A stretch of 64,000 bases of DNA, taken from the NCBI GenBank assembly GCA_001683735.1, contig LUGG01000004.1:806001-870000 (forward strand), read 5' to 3'. The DNA is from Grifola frondosa (lineage: Eukaryota; Basidiomycota; Agaricomycetes; Polyporales; Grifolaceae). Within the stretch, counting starts at the first letter, position 1; every line of letters begins with the position of its first letter. This document shows, one piece after another, positions 34,449 through 46,608 of this stretch. The notes beneath the pieces were generated by a model. It worked only from the letters and a program-made list of their open reading frames with translations, was not told the origin of the DNA and searched no databases. A program made the position numbers and the translations under genes.

Positions 34449-35601
34449 CTACTTGCGCTTAGGATATGCAGAAACCCGTAAATACCGATAGACTGAAGAG
34501 AAATCTTTGTTTGCCAGCTCTGGGTCCTCGCGTACCACATCGGCATAAATAGACTCCGCCGCCTCACCCAAAGGCAATGGACTTCCAATCGACTCCGCCA
34601 GGTCTTTGGCTAGACCCATGTCCTAACATGCGCGTTAGCTCCATGTGGTTCAACCGCTCCTTGTCTTCAGCACATACCTTCAGCATCAGACTCGTTGCAA
34701 ACCCTCCCTCATAATCCCTCTCAGCAGGTGAAGACTTGTCTGGCACCGCGAATGGCACGGGATTGTTTACCGAGGACGACCAGCATGCCCCGGTCGAGCA
34801 ATTGATAACCCCCGCCAGCACCTTTGGATCGAGCCCCAGTTTCTGCCCAGCAGCATCGCCTCCGCAACGACAACCTGTTCCACCCCGAGGATCAAATTGT
34901 TGCAAATCTTTGCCGCGAGGCCCGTTCCAGATTCTCCGCAGTATATGATCTTCTTGCCCATGCGCGCAAGAATCGGAGACGCGAGATCGAAACCGGAAGC
35001 TGTGCCGCCCACGAGGAAGCTCAACGTGCCGGCTTTCGCACCAGTTACACCTCCTGATACCGGCGCATCGACCATGATGGCCCCAGTCCTCACTACGTCC
35101 GATGCGACGGTACGGGCCACCTCCACATCAAGTGTCGTCGAGTCGATGCACAAAGTAGAGCGAGAGGCATCCTGAGTCAACGTGCGTAGGGCAGGGATGA
35201 TTCCACCGGACTCGGAGTACACACTTCGAACGTGCGGAGAAGACGGAAGCATGGTGACTACTGTCTGTGAAGCTAGCACAGCCCTGCACCCCAAATCCAC
35301 TATGGTCAGTCGCAAACGCGCTTGAACCGGAGAAATGTGCTCACTCTGCTGGGGTAGTGGCGACGTCAACTTGTGCGCCAGGGAATTGGCCCAAGAAATT
35401 TTTGACGAACGCGTGCGAGGTCTCCTCTCGCGCATCGCACACAACGAAACGCGCGCCGCCGTTGCTTTCCACTAGCGTTCGTGAGAAGAGGTTGTGCGCC
35501 ATCTCTGAACCCATCCGTCCAAGCCCGATAAAGCTCACGCTCTTCTGCCGCAACGGGTTCCGTATAGCAGCTGCTTGAAGTAGTCGCAAAGAAGGCTTCA
35601 T
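34449..35601 (-). CDS. 3-hydroxyisobutyrate dehydrogenase, mitochondrial
   Basis: Valine-catabolism enzyme oxidising 3-hydroxyisobutyrate with NAD+. An Arg/Leu-rich N-terminus (MKPSLRLLQAAAIRNPLRQK) suggests import into mitochondria. Motifs: SVSFIGLGRMGSEMAHNL (NAD loop), LCIDSTTLD, IMVDAPVSGGVTGAKAGTLS (substrate), YCGESGTGLAAKICNNLILG (catalytic Lys) and, near the end, LAESIGSPLPLGEAAESIYA. Ends SAYPKRK, TAG 34449-34451. Introns follow TTPAE and SLMLK. One missing base near 34843-34850 separates EAMLLG from QKLGLDPKVLAG. Start ATG 35599-35601. Confidence 0.92.
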
Positions 35602-36022
35602 GGTGGGGTAGAACGGATGTTGTGATCGCTGACGAGTCGACTGGGATAACAGCTTTATGGCAATTGAGCGGGGTCGAGCCCCGCGGGGAAGCTTCCGGGG
35701 TCCTCCTGTATAATGCTTCCGAGGAGCTTCCGACACGAATCAGGAGATCTACTAGGACCCCATGCTCAAAGCCGGCCGTGGCTTCTGCCGTCTCCGGTTC
35801 CGGTCTCGGAATTCTCACGCGCATGGGAGTGCGCTCGTCCGGACTTTGGCATACGCTCACATTCAAGGGAAAGTATCGCTGGTGCCCATTCCTTGATAGG
35901 GTGCGCTTAATTGGACTGCGTATCATGCTCTGACACGTTCTCTATCTCCTATCGCGCTATTTCTTCCCCCAAGCTTCAGCCATCGCTGTAGTACTTCAAT
36001 CTCTCATATAGTGCATAGGAGA

Positions 36023-37136
36023 ATGCCATCTTTACTTTCGACGACGTCAGAGGACCCAGCGCATCCAGACATCGAATACGAGCCGCTGGCTGTGAATCCT
36101 ACAGACCAAATTGCGAGTCCTGACATGGGGCACGAGGAGAGCTTAGTGAAGGCGGAGGGGCGAGGTGGGGATACGTTTGCCAGCTTGGCTGCTGTTGTGT
36201 GTACCTCTTTATATCATGATCTCTGCGACCGCTCACTTATCAGATTAGGTATCCCTCGGAGTAGGTGTTATCTCGCTTCGCTTCAGCACCTAGCTCAGAT
36301 GGACGCAACAGATCTTTGTCGTCTCAACATGGACGATCATACTTTCACGCGGTCTGTCGTCGCTCGGGTGGTTTTTTTGGCACCCTCTGCTGCAGAGTTC
36401 ATCCATTGCCTTGTTCACATATGGTGCGATATTTGCATGTAGGATGTATGTTTCCGAATTTCATTGTTTCTATGCAGGTATTATGACACTCCAGCCTACC
36501 TCGCATCCGAAGACGAAGGCTGCTGGATTGGTTCGCCACCAATTGGCAATGTTCTTTTTAGGAGTGCCTGCCATAACTCTTGGAACACTCGCGATGGTGT
36601 TTAATAAGTATCTCCACGGGGCTGAGCATTTCACCACTTGGCATGGAGTGAGTCACGTTTGTCTCCTGTTTCACGTCTGCTCATTTGACGATGGCTGCGG
36701 AGACGTTCGGTATACTTTCGGTAACATGGATGGTAATGCAGGTTGCACTCGGCGGCGGGAGCGTCTGGTTCGACGGCCGTCTTTTAGGAGGCAACCCCAA
36801 AGCCAAGATGATATGGAAATACCACCGGTAAGTGCAACGTTCGCTATATAGCACTAGTCTCATCTTAGTCTTTTACATGTTTTCGCACAGGTTGTCAGGC
36901 TATCTCCTATTTCCCACGTTCCTATTCACCGCTCATCTTGGTGGAGGGTGGTCGACCTGGATGAGCGAGAATAGTCCCTACGTCGTCCGACTACTGGCGT
37001 ACACAGTGTCGCCTATCGTGTTGTTCACTGCAATCCTTGTGAGAGTGAGGTGCGTAATGTCTCACATGCCAGTGGTTCTTGTGAGGCGCTCATTATCATG
37101 TTCGTACACAGAACGTCGAAGATGAGGTTCTTGTAA
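36023..37136 (+). CDS. Cytochrome b561-domain membrane protein
   Basis: Transmembrane electron carrier of the cytochrome b561 (ferric reductase-like) type. The four heme-ligand histidines are visible: GWFFWHPLLQS, GLVRHQLAMF, HFTTWHGTFG and WKYHRLSGYLLF. Hydrophobic helices surround each. N-terminal about 55 residues are acidic and soluble (MPSLLSTTSEDPAHPDIEYE). The join from exon 1 (FASLAAV) to IFVVSTWTIILSRGLSSLGW is unclear: reading from the acceptor at 36248 gives VSLGVGVISLRFST then TAG; splicing from 36199 to the acceptor CAACAG at about 36312 gives a clean family-like helix, and I prefer it. Last intron joins RVR to TSKMRFL, stop TAA 37134-37136. No DOMON domain is seen, so it may be a stand-alone b561. 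Confidence 0.85.
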
Positions 37137-37221
37137 TGAATGTTTTTGTCACTATGTTCAGACCCAGGATGGAATATATGTGTTTTGTATTGAATGCACT
37201 TCTGCTATTCCCAAGACCGTA

Positions 37222-38405
37222 TTAGTTGCGTGCTTGAGGTTTATCATGACGCCGAACCACGCTCCGCAAGTGCACCAAATATGGCGGTCGCCGGCGAATA
37301 CATTCTGCATCTTGAAGTATGTCTGTACGAATGCTCACTTTACATGTCGTTTGACCCAATGCCAAAGAGAATTTGTGGAGAGTCTCTTCACATGGTCCAA
37401 GAAATAGAAAGTCACGCTCTTCATCGCCCTCGCTGCGTTCCTTATTGAATACAGCAACCTTTCCACCCCGATCAGCAATCTCATATGCGTAGGCCGCAGC
37501 GGGCTGCACCTAGACATGTTCCAATATCCATCAAAACTATGACATGGTGTCAAGCATGTGCAAATTCACTCGCCTTCGAGGACGTGCCTATCAAGAGACA
37601 GACGTCAGCTGCATCGACGACTTCCCATATTTCTCTGGAATGGTGTGGTAGCTCCTCAAACCAGACCACGCCCGGACGCAATAGCCCTCCACACTGGAGG
37701 CAGTGCGGCAATTCCTCAACCGGAATTTGGCCTTCTGAGCTACCGAGGTCAGATGCAGCGAGGGCAGGACATAATGGGTCAGCGGGGTTGTACTCGCGAT
37801 GGCCGCAGGACGTGCATAAGGTATCGAGAACGCGGCCGTGCATCTCGTACAGTCGAGAAATCTCGGATTCTGATGCCAAGTTTCCCGAGCCATTCGCATG
37901 TTGCGCAGTTGTGATATCCAATGCACGGACACTGAGACCATCTATATTCTGGGTGACGAGGGTAAACTTGGCTGCAGGAGCAACGGTAGATAGGAAGCTG
38001 GGTATACATAGAAGGGCGAGCGCGAAATGCGCCGGATTCGGGGTTGCTTTCAAAGCCCTTATTCCCAACGAGTTGTCAGTACACATTAGTGGTGAAAGAT
38101 GAGAAATATAGACATGCCGTTCACGCATGGCATGATAGTGTTGCCATACGAGACTCGGATTGGTGGCGAACGCTGTCGGGGTGGCGATGGTGGAAGGGTC
38201 ATAAGATTTCCACACACCTCCGGAATCTCTCCAGGTCGGGATTCCTGTAAGGGCATTGATGAAGCGTCAACTGTCGGTTGATTGAGCAGCACAGTCAAGT
38301 GTTATTACCTGAAGCGGCAGACAAACCTGCGCCTACAATAGCTATGATGTTCTTACTGTCCCGAAGCACTCTGCGAAAGTCCTCAACGGTCGACGACGGT
38401 GGCAT
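37222..38405 (-). CDS. SIRT5: Sirtuin, SIRT5-type NAD-dependent lysine deacylase
   Basis: Class III sirtuin. NAD motif [20 protein letters not shown] (spliced), [15 protein letters not shown], catalytic His in [11 protein letters not shown], zinc Cys pairs CTSCGH and [14 protein letters not shown], the SIRT5-like PVEELPHC stretch, then [20 protein letters not shown] and [14 protein letters not shown]. In human SIRT5, Tyr102 and Arg105 bind succinyl/malonyl groups (YHYRR); here the segment is [12 protein letters not shown], keeping Tyr but with Met at the Arg105 place and Arg one later. The intron at 37510-37573 has a GC donor (AAG|GCGAGT). A frame slip occurs at the next upstream junction (before [13 protein letters not shown]). 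Start ATG 38403-38405 ([10 protein letters not shown]); an upstream in-frame extension exists. The C-terminus past GQTTCK may be shorter than drawn. Confidence 0.87.
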
Positions 38406-38895
38406 TAGGGTGAGGAAAGAATATGACTGAACGTGGAAGAACAGCAGCGCGTCGGAGGTTGGAAGTATAAACCGAATGAATGTGAGCTTTATCGTCACGC
38501 CGAACCACATTCGTTAATGGTCGTGCAAGAGCAGGTGGCGTCTTTACGGAACACACGTCCCGCCCGGCGTCAGAGCATCGAGATAAGTACCTGATCGCAA
38601 TCGTACTCAATTGATCACGTGATGCTATTGCAGACTCCGCGACACCGTCTGTTGTGGTCCTCGTACCTTGCTTTGTCACTCTCCAGTCGGTCTGGAGTCA
38701 TTTCCAGCATGTTTTTGAGTTGTATTCTTGCCTGAGGGTGAGTTGGTCAGTGTGGTCGGAGCACCGCTTTCTCCAATTCGCACTCCGTGAATTTTTAGTG
38801 TTCATAACTCTGGATTCCGGCCAACAAACTGATGCAACGTAGGAATTGACTCGACTATATGTCACGGCTCACATGCTCCTAGCGTGAGCACCATC

Positions 38896-40392
38896 ATGGC
38901 CCAGGACAACCCCCATCCTACTTTAGCCCTGCATCTTCCAACCCTGTGCCCGTCTACTCCGAGACTCCCAACTGCACAGAGCACGTAGTCCAAAATGAAC
39001 ACGATGTCTCACCGACGTCATCTTCCTCCAGCACTGTTCGTGAATTCGTGTACAAGTCTGACCACCTAGAAGTCAGCTTGCGACCTAACGCATGGGGTGT
39101 TCCTCTCCCACGTATGGGTTAGACGCAATGATCTCGGGCGTCGTCAAGTTTCGAAAGGCATGCAACTATGTCGTGGAGATGACTCTTACGGTACGAGCGC
39201 CGGCTAAATCAATGACTTCATGCAATAGTCTCATTGCTATGGGTTGTCAGCTTCGTGGTGCTGTCAATACCAGCGCAAGCCAGCATGCGACGGTCGCGAT
39301 TCCCGGAATAAACAAAACGCAACTCATGCAAAAGAAGATGACACTCTTCTCAGCATCTCCGTGTCGCAGCGCGCTAGCGCAAGGAGAATTCCCCTTTAAT
39401 ATCCAGTTTCCTGTAGCTATGCAGGATGGCTCGGGTTCGCTTCCCCTTCTTACTCGACATACCAGCCAGGCATCTCTGCGGACGTGACATACAGTCTTCA
39501 GGTCGACATTGTCCGCAAAGGCTTACGACGGCATGAGATGTATGTTCCTTTACTGTCAGCTGAAATTAAGGCTGACAGATCTCTGTAAATTTTGGTGGCC
39601 AGGGTGAATGTACCCCTGCTTTATCTCCCCAAATCGAGACCGTACACGCCTCCTTTGTGTAACATTCCTCTCCTGCATCCAGGCAGTAGTCGGAATGAGA
39701 GAGTAAAGATAATAGACCTTTCGGCATCGTGGCCTGCTCGTTCGGATACTTGTTCGGCTTCACAAGCCGATCTCCCCTTGATATCAGTACGAGTTACGCA
39801 CATTCTCCCATGTCCCTTGCTCAAGATTCTTTCCAGCTGGCCCTGCCATCTCCAGCATGCTTTGCCTCTGGCGACACTATTCCCCTATCGATATGTATCC
39901 TGTGTCCGTATTCGCCCGCACTCGCTGAGCTGCTCACATACAATATTGGGCTCTTTCTCATAAGACGGAAAAAGACATGGGTCAGCGCAGGCCGACAGGT
40001 CGCTGTGAGCGAGCAGATGGTGTCGCGCGCAGCCGTCTTCCTTGTTGATGGCTCGCAGGAGGGCACGGCGCACCTCCGCTTAGAGCTCCGGGCGGGCGAA
40101 CACGGCCGGGAATGCTCTTGGCAGGTCGACAAGACAGTCGCAGTAGAGGTTCGTACATGGTTCTCCTCGCTAGATGCGAGTGCACCAACTGACGCCATCA
40201 TTTCATGCAGCACGCCATCCGTGTAGTCGTCCGTCCCCAGAGCACATTAAGAATTTCCCATCTTTCCGGCATGAGGAGCCTATTACGCTGACGACTGATC
40301 AGTACGGGACGCTGCAGCACGAATTGCTCGCCATGGGTGGTATTCCAACGCCTGCTCTTGGTATTAATGATGTGTATCGTCATCTGCGGTGA
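38896..40392 (+). CDS. Arrestin-fold protein (alpha-arrestin-like)
   Basis: Likely trafficking adaptor of the arrestin/ART group; partner unknown. N-terminus MAQDN followed (after a lost base in the CCCC at 38911-38914) by YFSPASSNPVPVYSE and a Ser-rich stretch; arrestin-N pattern DHLEVSLRPNAWGVPLPTYG, LDAMISGVVKFRKACNYVVE, MTLTLRGAV (over an intron from about 39191), LAQGEFPFNIQFPVAM and SADVTYSLQVDIVRKGL; arrestin-C pattern ACFASGDTIPLSICILCP, LFLIRRKKTW, LRLELRAGEHGRECSWQVDK; end EEPITLTTDQYGTLQHELLA ... INDVYRHLR. Further one-base losses at 39106-39112 and in CCCC 39443-39446. No PPxY motif was noticed. Family assignment is from fold-level pattern. Confidence 0.65.
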
Positions 40393-41219
40393 ACCTGAAA
40401 GATGTCGGTGAATTAGTGACGTTGGATATTTTTGGATCCTTTATTTCGCAAAACAGTGGTGTGTGCTAGTACGATCGTATGACTTAACGACTCACGATGT
40501 TATAGTGGTCAATTTGATTTGGTGGATTTGGCTGGAACAATTCTCATGACACATCGCACCTTAATCCTTTTAGACAAGTATGCTTCATGCGAACAAAGGT
40601 AAGTAGCAGCATGAGTCATGCCGGAGTGCCACGGTGTCGAGTCATAACCTGCACCCTCATTTCGCATGACTCGATCGATGCTGACGAATAAATTCACAAA
40701 GCTCTGTTCTGGACAATTGTCGTTGTGGTCTAAGATGGAAAATCCTATATGGCGAATATTAATTGTGGTGGTGGTTGCATCGTGGCTACATTAAATTCAA
40801 ATCTTCCGCTCGGCTTTAGTTCAACCATGATCCTGCAGGCGGAACTACCCATATAAATGCTCTATTTTTTGTGCAACAATTTAAGTCCGCTACAATTGCG
40901 CCAGAGGCAGTCGAAAATTTGATTCCTGCGATGCAATCCATAATACGACGGCGACCAACGGCGCGCCGTGGAACATGCTTCAAGTCGCAGATTTCCAGAT
41001 CACGAATATTGCAGAGAGCATTCTAGTGGCGTCACGAACTCCGAATACAGAGGCAAGTACTTGATACTTTAATTTCTATGCAGCCACCTTTGAATATGTA
41101 TGGGTCGGTCTCGAATTGGTGAAGCTGTGGTCGCATTTGGATCGCATGCAGTGCAACATAAGCGCCGACATGAACGTAGCCAGTTGCCTTTTTTGGACGT
41201 TGAAGTTGAACATTTCCAA
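40393..41219. other. Intergenic region upstream of the acyltransferase gene
   Basis: About 830 bp with no supported gene. A TATAAA-like sequence is at about 40853. An upstream in-frame ATG for the acyltransferase lies at 41100, so part could be coding. Confidence 0.4.
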
Positions 41220-42666
41220 ATGATCACGAGTCGGCTATGGACAATTCTCGACGAGTTGCGCTTCCCCTTGGCTTCAGTGTAAAGTGACTAACTTCTTGCA
41301 TTGTTCCTCCCGCTCCAGAATCTATTATGCTGCAACACGCGCATTCCACGAATTCGTTCCGCCGCCAGCAAATCAAGAGCTGTTGACGTGGAAAACTGCA
41401 CCCAATGCTCTCGCATTCTTGATACCCTATTTTTTCATGGCATACCTAGTCCGAAGAAAAAACACACGCCTCATTCGTATGCTTCTATTACCGACCCTAA
41501 TTGCAATGGCGCTCCGATGCACGTATCGGTATCGTTGTGAGGATCCGAGGTTCGGTTGGTTTGACTGGGACCGAGGTAATTTCCGACACCTTATTCATGT
41601 TTCTGACTATGCTAACTTTTCCTCAATTAGGTCTTGGATGCTGGACTTGCATAGCGAAGTCGTTGGATTTTGCGTTTGTCGGCGATGGCAGGTTCAAGGT
41701 CGGGGAGAAACAACTGCGCCGAAGCAATGACCCCGCTCGGCCTCGTACTAGGGGGAGCTCCTCAGAATCTGACGAGACTCATGATGACAACAGCATTTTG
41801 GGAAGGCTTCCAGCATGTCTGGTGGATGCCCTCGAAGTAGGTCTCACCCTACGAGGGATCGGATGGGATTTTGGTCATTCCCTCTATGTCCCGAAATCCA
41901 CTCGGCCTTCCGAACGACAAGCCTTCATCAAATCGACTATATTCGTTGTTATCCGGAACTTTCTCATTGTGGATGTCTGCGACACTATCATCAAACTCGT
42001 ACCTGGTATTACACCAATGGGCGGGACGATTTTTCTCCCAAGCCTCCCGTTCTTTCTCCGCTACACCTTTCCACCGCCCTGCACATCGTGATAGGCATAA
42101 CCATCATGTCCGGAATTGAAATGTACTACGACATCGTGACTTTAGTCGCGGTGATCCTGCTAAACCAGCCGCCAGCGCTTTGGCCGCCCATTCAGGACAA
42201 CCCTTGGAAGACGCGCTCGCTGCATGAACTCTGGGCGAAGAGGTGGCATCAAGGTTTGCGCCACACATTCTTGACGTTGGGAGGCTACCCAGGACAATGG
42301 CTCATGGGTGACCTCGGAATGGTCATTGGTGCCTTCCTCGCCTCCGGCCTTTTTCATGAGGCTGGGCTATATATCTTGGGAAGGGGGATGGACCATCGTG
42401 TCACTCTCTTCTTTTTGCTGCAAGCGTTTGGTATCATTGTGGAGAAGCTTTTCAGCAAGCTCACGGGGAGAAAAGCAGGCGGCGTCATCGGAACTTCATG
42501 GGCTATATTGAACGTTGTTGGCTTCGGCCAGATGTGCAGTGCGTCTGAGTCATTCTCCTTTTTGTTCAGTGTCTACGATCTGACGGGACTCTTTCTCAGC
42601 GGACGCCTGGTTCGCGAGGGGTATTGGGGGCGGTGTAGTTGTTCCTCCAAATTTGAGTCCGATTAG
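41220..42666 (+). CDS. Membrane-bound O-acyltransferase (wax synthase domain)
   Basis: Integral ER-type acyltransferase of the wax-synthase group, which in fungi also acylates terpenoids and other alcohols. Start used: ATG 41220 (MITSRLWTILDELRFPLAS), spliced with donor GTAAAG at 41280 to IYYAATRAFHEFVPPP; an alternative in-frame ATG is at 41100. Several transmembrane stretches (NALAFLIPYFFMAYLV, MLLLPTLIAMALRC, HIVIGITIMSGIEMYYDI, VTLFFLLQAFGIIVEK). Wax-synthase motif LWAKRWHQGLRHTFLTLGG; the conserved membrane His is in FLASGLFHEAGLYIL. A one-base loss in TTT at 42068-42070 separates LPFFLRYTF from STALHIVIGIT. Last exon keeps an open frame over a possible small intron (about 42538-42565), so the C-terminus is uncertain. 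Substrate unknown; no terpene genes nearby. Confidence 0.8.
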
Positions 42667-43150
42667 AATGATTCTGCTGCCTGCAATACGAATCGCCGTT
42701 ATGTAGCCATCAAAATCTATTACGATTCATTCGAAGCGAACCTTTGAACGTGTCAATTCCACATCCTCATTTTCCGTCGTCGATACACCAAGCAGTACCT
42801 AGTATATAACCAGTCGCACTGTCGGAAACTACTTGACATGATCGTACCAGCGTATTGTGTTATAATAGTCTTGCCTTGGTCTTGCCTGCACGACCTCTCC
42901 CGCAGCGTTGAGATGTATGAGCAGAGTATATAATGTTTCCATTACATTGCACTATGACCATGGTAGCCGAATACATAAGTCGATTCGCAGTTTGTTGATC
43001 GCGTGGAGGCAAGTCGATCACGGACTACGGAATCGTTTACTCAAATCCCGCCAAATTATCTGTTGATCCACACCTTCACGAAGTTTGCTTTGGACCAATT
43101 ACAAATCTCCAGGCAAAGCGTGTCATCCACTGCTCTGAGTCGAATCCACT
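42667..43150. other. Intergenic region upstream of SCY1
   Basis: About 480 bp between co-directional genes. Contains a few TATA-like stretches (42802, 42926). No ORF of interest. Confidence 0.4.
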
Positions 43151-46100
43151 ATGCTTGCTGCGGCAACCTCATTCTTTGCGCGTACGAACATATCGCAGTC
43201 ATATAACATCGGGGCCCCTTCACTCGCAAGTAGAACATCATCTCCTGCGCCATCGGGGTCTTCAGCGGCACAACTACCTACTGCAGCCCATTCGCCACCA
43301 TTCAATGTCGGTCCATGGCGAGTGCAGTCGGCGACCCATAAGGTGACGCATAAACGTGTCTCAGTATGGAGTGCGGACAAAAAGAGTCAGGAGATGGAGC
43401 GCATGGGTCCTGCCTCGAAGGAGAGAACATTGGAGGTCTTGAAGGCCGAGGTATGTTCGACAGTCTCCGACGGTAGATGCGCATACAACCTAACCGCATA
43501 GGCTTCCGCGCTGGGACGGCTGAGGCATCCCTCCATTTTGGGTGGGTCCTCATAACTTTTGGACAATATGGCGTTTGTAAAGGTCTGATGACCATATGAA
43601 GAGATGGTTGAACCTCTGGAAGAGACACGCAATGAACTGATATTCGCGACCGAACCTGTGCTGTCTTCGCTGCACGTATCCATTCCAGGTTCTTTCCAAT
43701 ATTCCCCTCTGGTCGAGCTGGACGAAGTCGAAGTTTGTGACATGTCAAAGTGCGGATGTGGGACATCCATGTGCTAATCCTTCCCTTACCATCAGATCCA
43801 GAAAGGAATATTGCAGCTGTGCAAGGGACTGTCCTTTTTGCACACGTCTGCACACCTCATTCACACCAATATCAACCCTGAAAGTGTGGTCATCAATGCT
43901 GCTGTCTGTAGACCGTTTGGATTGTGTAAGATGGCATCTCATACTTTTGTATTCACAGGGTGATTGGAAACTTTCCGGATTGGGGCTAACTATTCCTTTC
44001 ACGAGGGCGGATGGTGGACCTACGCGCTGGGAATTCCCTACATTCGACGGACGAGTCTCGCCATATACCCAACGGTCCTTCGACTACATAGGTTCGCACT
44101 GCCATTCATATCCGTAGCATCCCGCTAAGAGCAACCACAGCGCCGGAATACGCCCTCGATGAAGTTCTCGATCCTGCTTCGGATATGTATTCCCTTGGAT
44201 GCCTGATATATGCTGTCCACTGTAAAGGCAACCCACCATTCAAGAACCACGGCGGTCTTGGCGGTCTACGCGACAATGCGGGTAAGCCGCTTATGGGCAT
44301 GGAAAGACTAGATCAGGATCTTAGAGGTGACCTTTGTTGGTTGTGCACTCGTGGCGGATGCTGACCAGCACTACTCAGAATTGCTTAACTCTATGATCAC
44401 TCGAACCACACACAACCGTCCGACGCCAAGTACCATTCCTGTCCATCCATTCTTCTCGTCATTGCCCGTGTCAACCTTGAACTTCCTCGATCGGTCTAAT
44501 TTCGCTGCCAAATCTCGTGAAGAAAAAATCTCATTCATGAAGGGCCTTACAAACGTACTGGACAAGTTCTCGGAAGGGCTTCGGACGCGCAAGATTCTGC
44601 CCTCCCTCTTAGAAGAAGTTGGTCTTCTATTCTCGTCGTTTTTTCCTTGCCTTAACCGCCACCTGCAAATCACAGATGAAAGACACACAACTCTTACCTT
44701 ATATCCTACCGAACATCTTTGCTATCTCTCAAATCTTGTCGTCGAGCCAGTTCGCCACCCTTGTATTACCAAGCCTCAAGCCTCTTTTCGCTGTCAAGGA
44801 GCCCCCGCAGAATATGTTGACGCTATTGGATAATTTGCAAATGCTGCAGAATAAGACAGAGAAACCCGTGTTCCGCGAACGTGCGTCGGATTAATTTTGG
44901 TGTCTACATTTAGATGTGTAAATGTGCTCGTGCAGACGTTCTGCCTCTTGTATACAACGCTCTGGAGTCTGAACATGCTATAGTAAGTGCTTTAATTCTT
45001 CCTGGCGGAGACTTATTGACATCATGAAGGTTCAAGAACGTGCCTTGAAGGCTGTACCAGACTTATGTGAAACTATAGATTATGCCGAAGTCCAAGGGGT
45101 GCTCTTCCCCAGAGTCGCTGTACGCACGGTCTGCTTTTATGATATGATCTATGGTGACACGAGGTTATCGCATAGCTTGTCTTCACAAAAACTCGGATGT
45201 TGACCGTAAAGGTTGCTACTCTCATCACTTTCTTGGCAATGGTGAAGACTCTGGATCAAGTGAGTATCAGTATTCATGCTGCGCCGAACACAATGGTCTG
45301 ATCTTACTATAGGCCAGCTTGACACAAAAACTGGTCCCCCTGCTTTCCAAAATCCGTACCAAAGAGCCCGCAGTGACCGTACGTTATCGGAACTTCGTTG
45401 TACATTATGGTTGACCTCAACGGATTTGGAATATGCAGATGGCAACGCTCGCCGTACAAGAAGCCATGGGTTTGAAGGTGGACCGAGAAGCTGTAGCCAC
45501 ATTGGTACTACCTCAGCTATGGGCAATGTCTATGGGTCCCCGTAAGTTTCATGCCCATCTAACCAAACGTACTCTGTTCACATGCGCCTGCGTAAGTCCT
45601 TACTGTCTCACAGTTCAAGCGCTTCATGGAGGTTATTCGCAAACTGGGCGATCGCGTAGAGAAGGAGCACGACCAATTTCTCCGTGATTCACAACGGACC
45701 GAGGACCGCTCAGCGACAACAGTGAATGGAGCATCTGGTTTGTCCAGCAGTGGCGGTGCTGTAGACTTCGAGAGCCTCGTGGGCAATGGAGCGGCGACAG
45801 TGAAAGCGGATACTATCATCGATAATTCCAAAAATTGGGACGATGACGTGTGGGGCAGCATCTTTACCAATGGATCTACGGTAAGCGCGCTCTCTGATTT
45901 CGAAACCGATCCGCGGTTGACGGATTACTCTTCAGACGTCAGCACTGCAATCTCCCGCTTTGCAAGCACCAGCTATGCAAAGCCCGATCATGCCGCCCAA
46001 TGCTCCACCATCTCATCCACGGACGCAAGCTTATCCTGTCTCTCCATTACAATCACAAGCGCAGTCCTTGCCATCATCTCCGAGAGTCTCAATACACTCG

Positions 46101-46538
46101 AATCTCACGAAACAGCATACGAAGCGGGGAATAGGCGCGAGTGCTGTTACCTCGACCTCCTTCAACGCCTCCCTGCTCCCTTCAAAGACTTCAACTTCTT
46201 CGACATCCGCCTTTATGACGCCAAATCTAACCCCTTCCGCTCCTATTATGCAGCCAACCCAAACGAGTTCTTGGGCGTCGCCGAAAAACGCTGCGCAGGG
46301 TCCGAATTACGACATCTCGTTACCGCCTGCAGTACCCCTGCCATCGATGTCCTCTCAGCCGCTTTTTACTTCGCCGCCCGCTATCCCTTCAATGTCTTCT
46401 CCATCATTGTTTACTTCTCCACCGGCCATGGGAAACCTCTTGGCACCATCGAAGCCTCCGCAGACACAATGGCCAGGAAGTAGCACTTCAAAAGCACTAA
46501 CGAAGGACGATTGGGGGGACTTTGATCCATTGGCTTGA
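43151..46538 (+). CDS. SCY1: SCY1-like pseudokinase (SCYL2 type)
   Basis: Trafficking pseudokinase linked to clathrin and TGN/endosome transport. Kinase-like fold followed by HEAT repeats and a disordered tail. Start MLAAATSFFARTNISQSYNI, then VGPWRVQSATHKVTHKRVSV, ALGRLRHPSILEMVEPLEET; the catalytic loop is LIHTNINPESVVIN (HRD replaced by HTN) and the DFG site reads LSGLGLTI, so activity is not expected. HEAT part: LPYILPNIFAISQILSSSQF, QERALKAVPDLCETIDYAEV, LVPLLSKIRTKEPAVTMATL. Tail: NWDDDVWGSIF, repeated SPPA/LFTSPP motifs, end DDWGDFDPLA, a clathrin/AP-binding-like WxxF acidic end. One frame slip near 45916-45925 joins FETDPRLT to LQTSALQSPALQ. Many short introns. Confidence 0.88.
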
Positions 46539-46608
46539 CTTCATCATGACCCATGGGTATTTTATGGTAGCTATATATTAAGGACATATTTGATGATACC
46601 AGTATACT

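Noticed and set aside
33914..34588. 224-codon minus frame upstream of the SDR gene
   Set aside because: It overlaps the first SDR exon and the last HIBADH exon out of frame, and its composition is not protein-like.
41220..42666. Acyltransferase as part of a terpenoid cluster
   Set aside because: No terpene synthase, P450 or dehydrogenase set within the window.
43151..46538. Active protein kinase
   Set aside because: HRD and DFG are replaced (HTN, GLG); HEAT repeats follow, so it is a SCY1-type pseudokinase.
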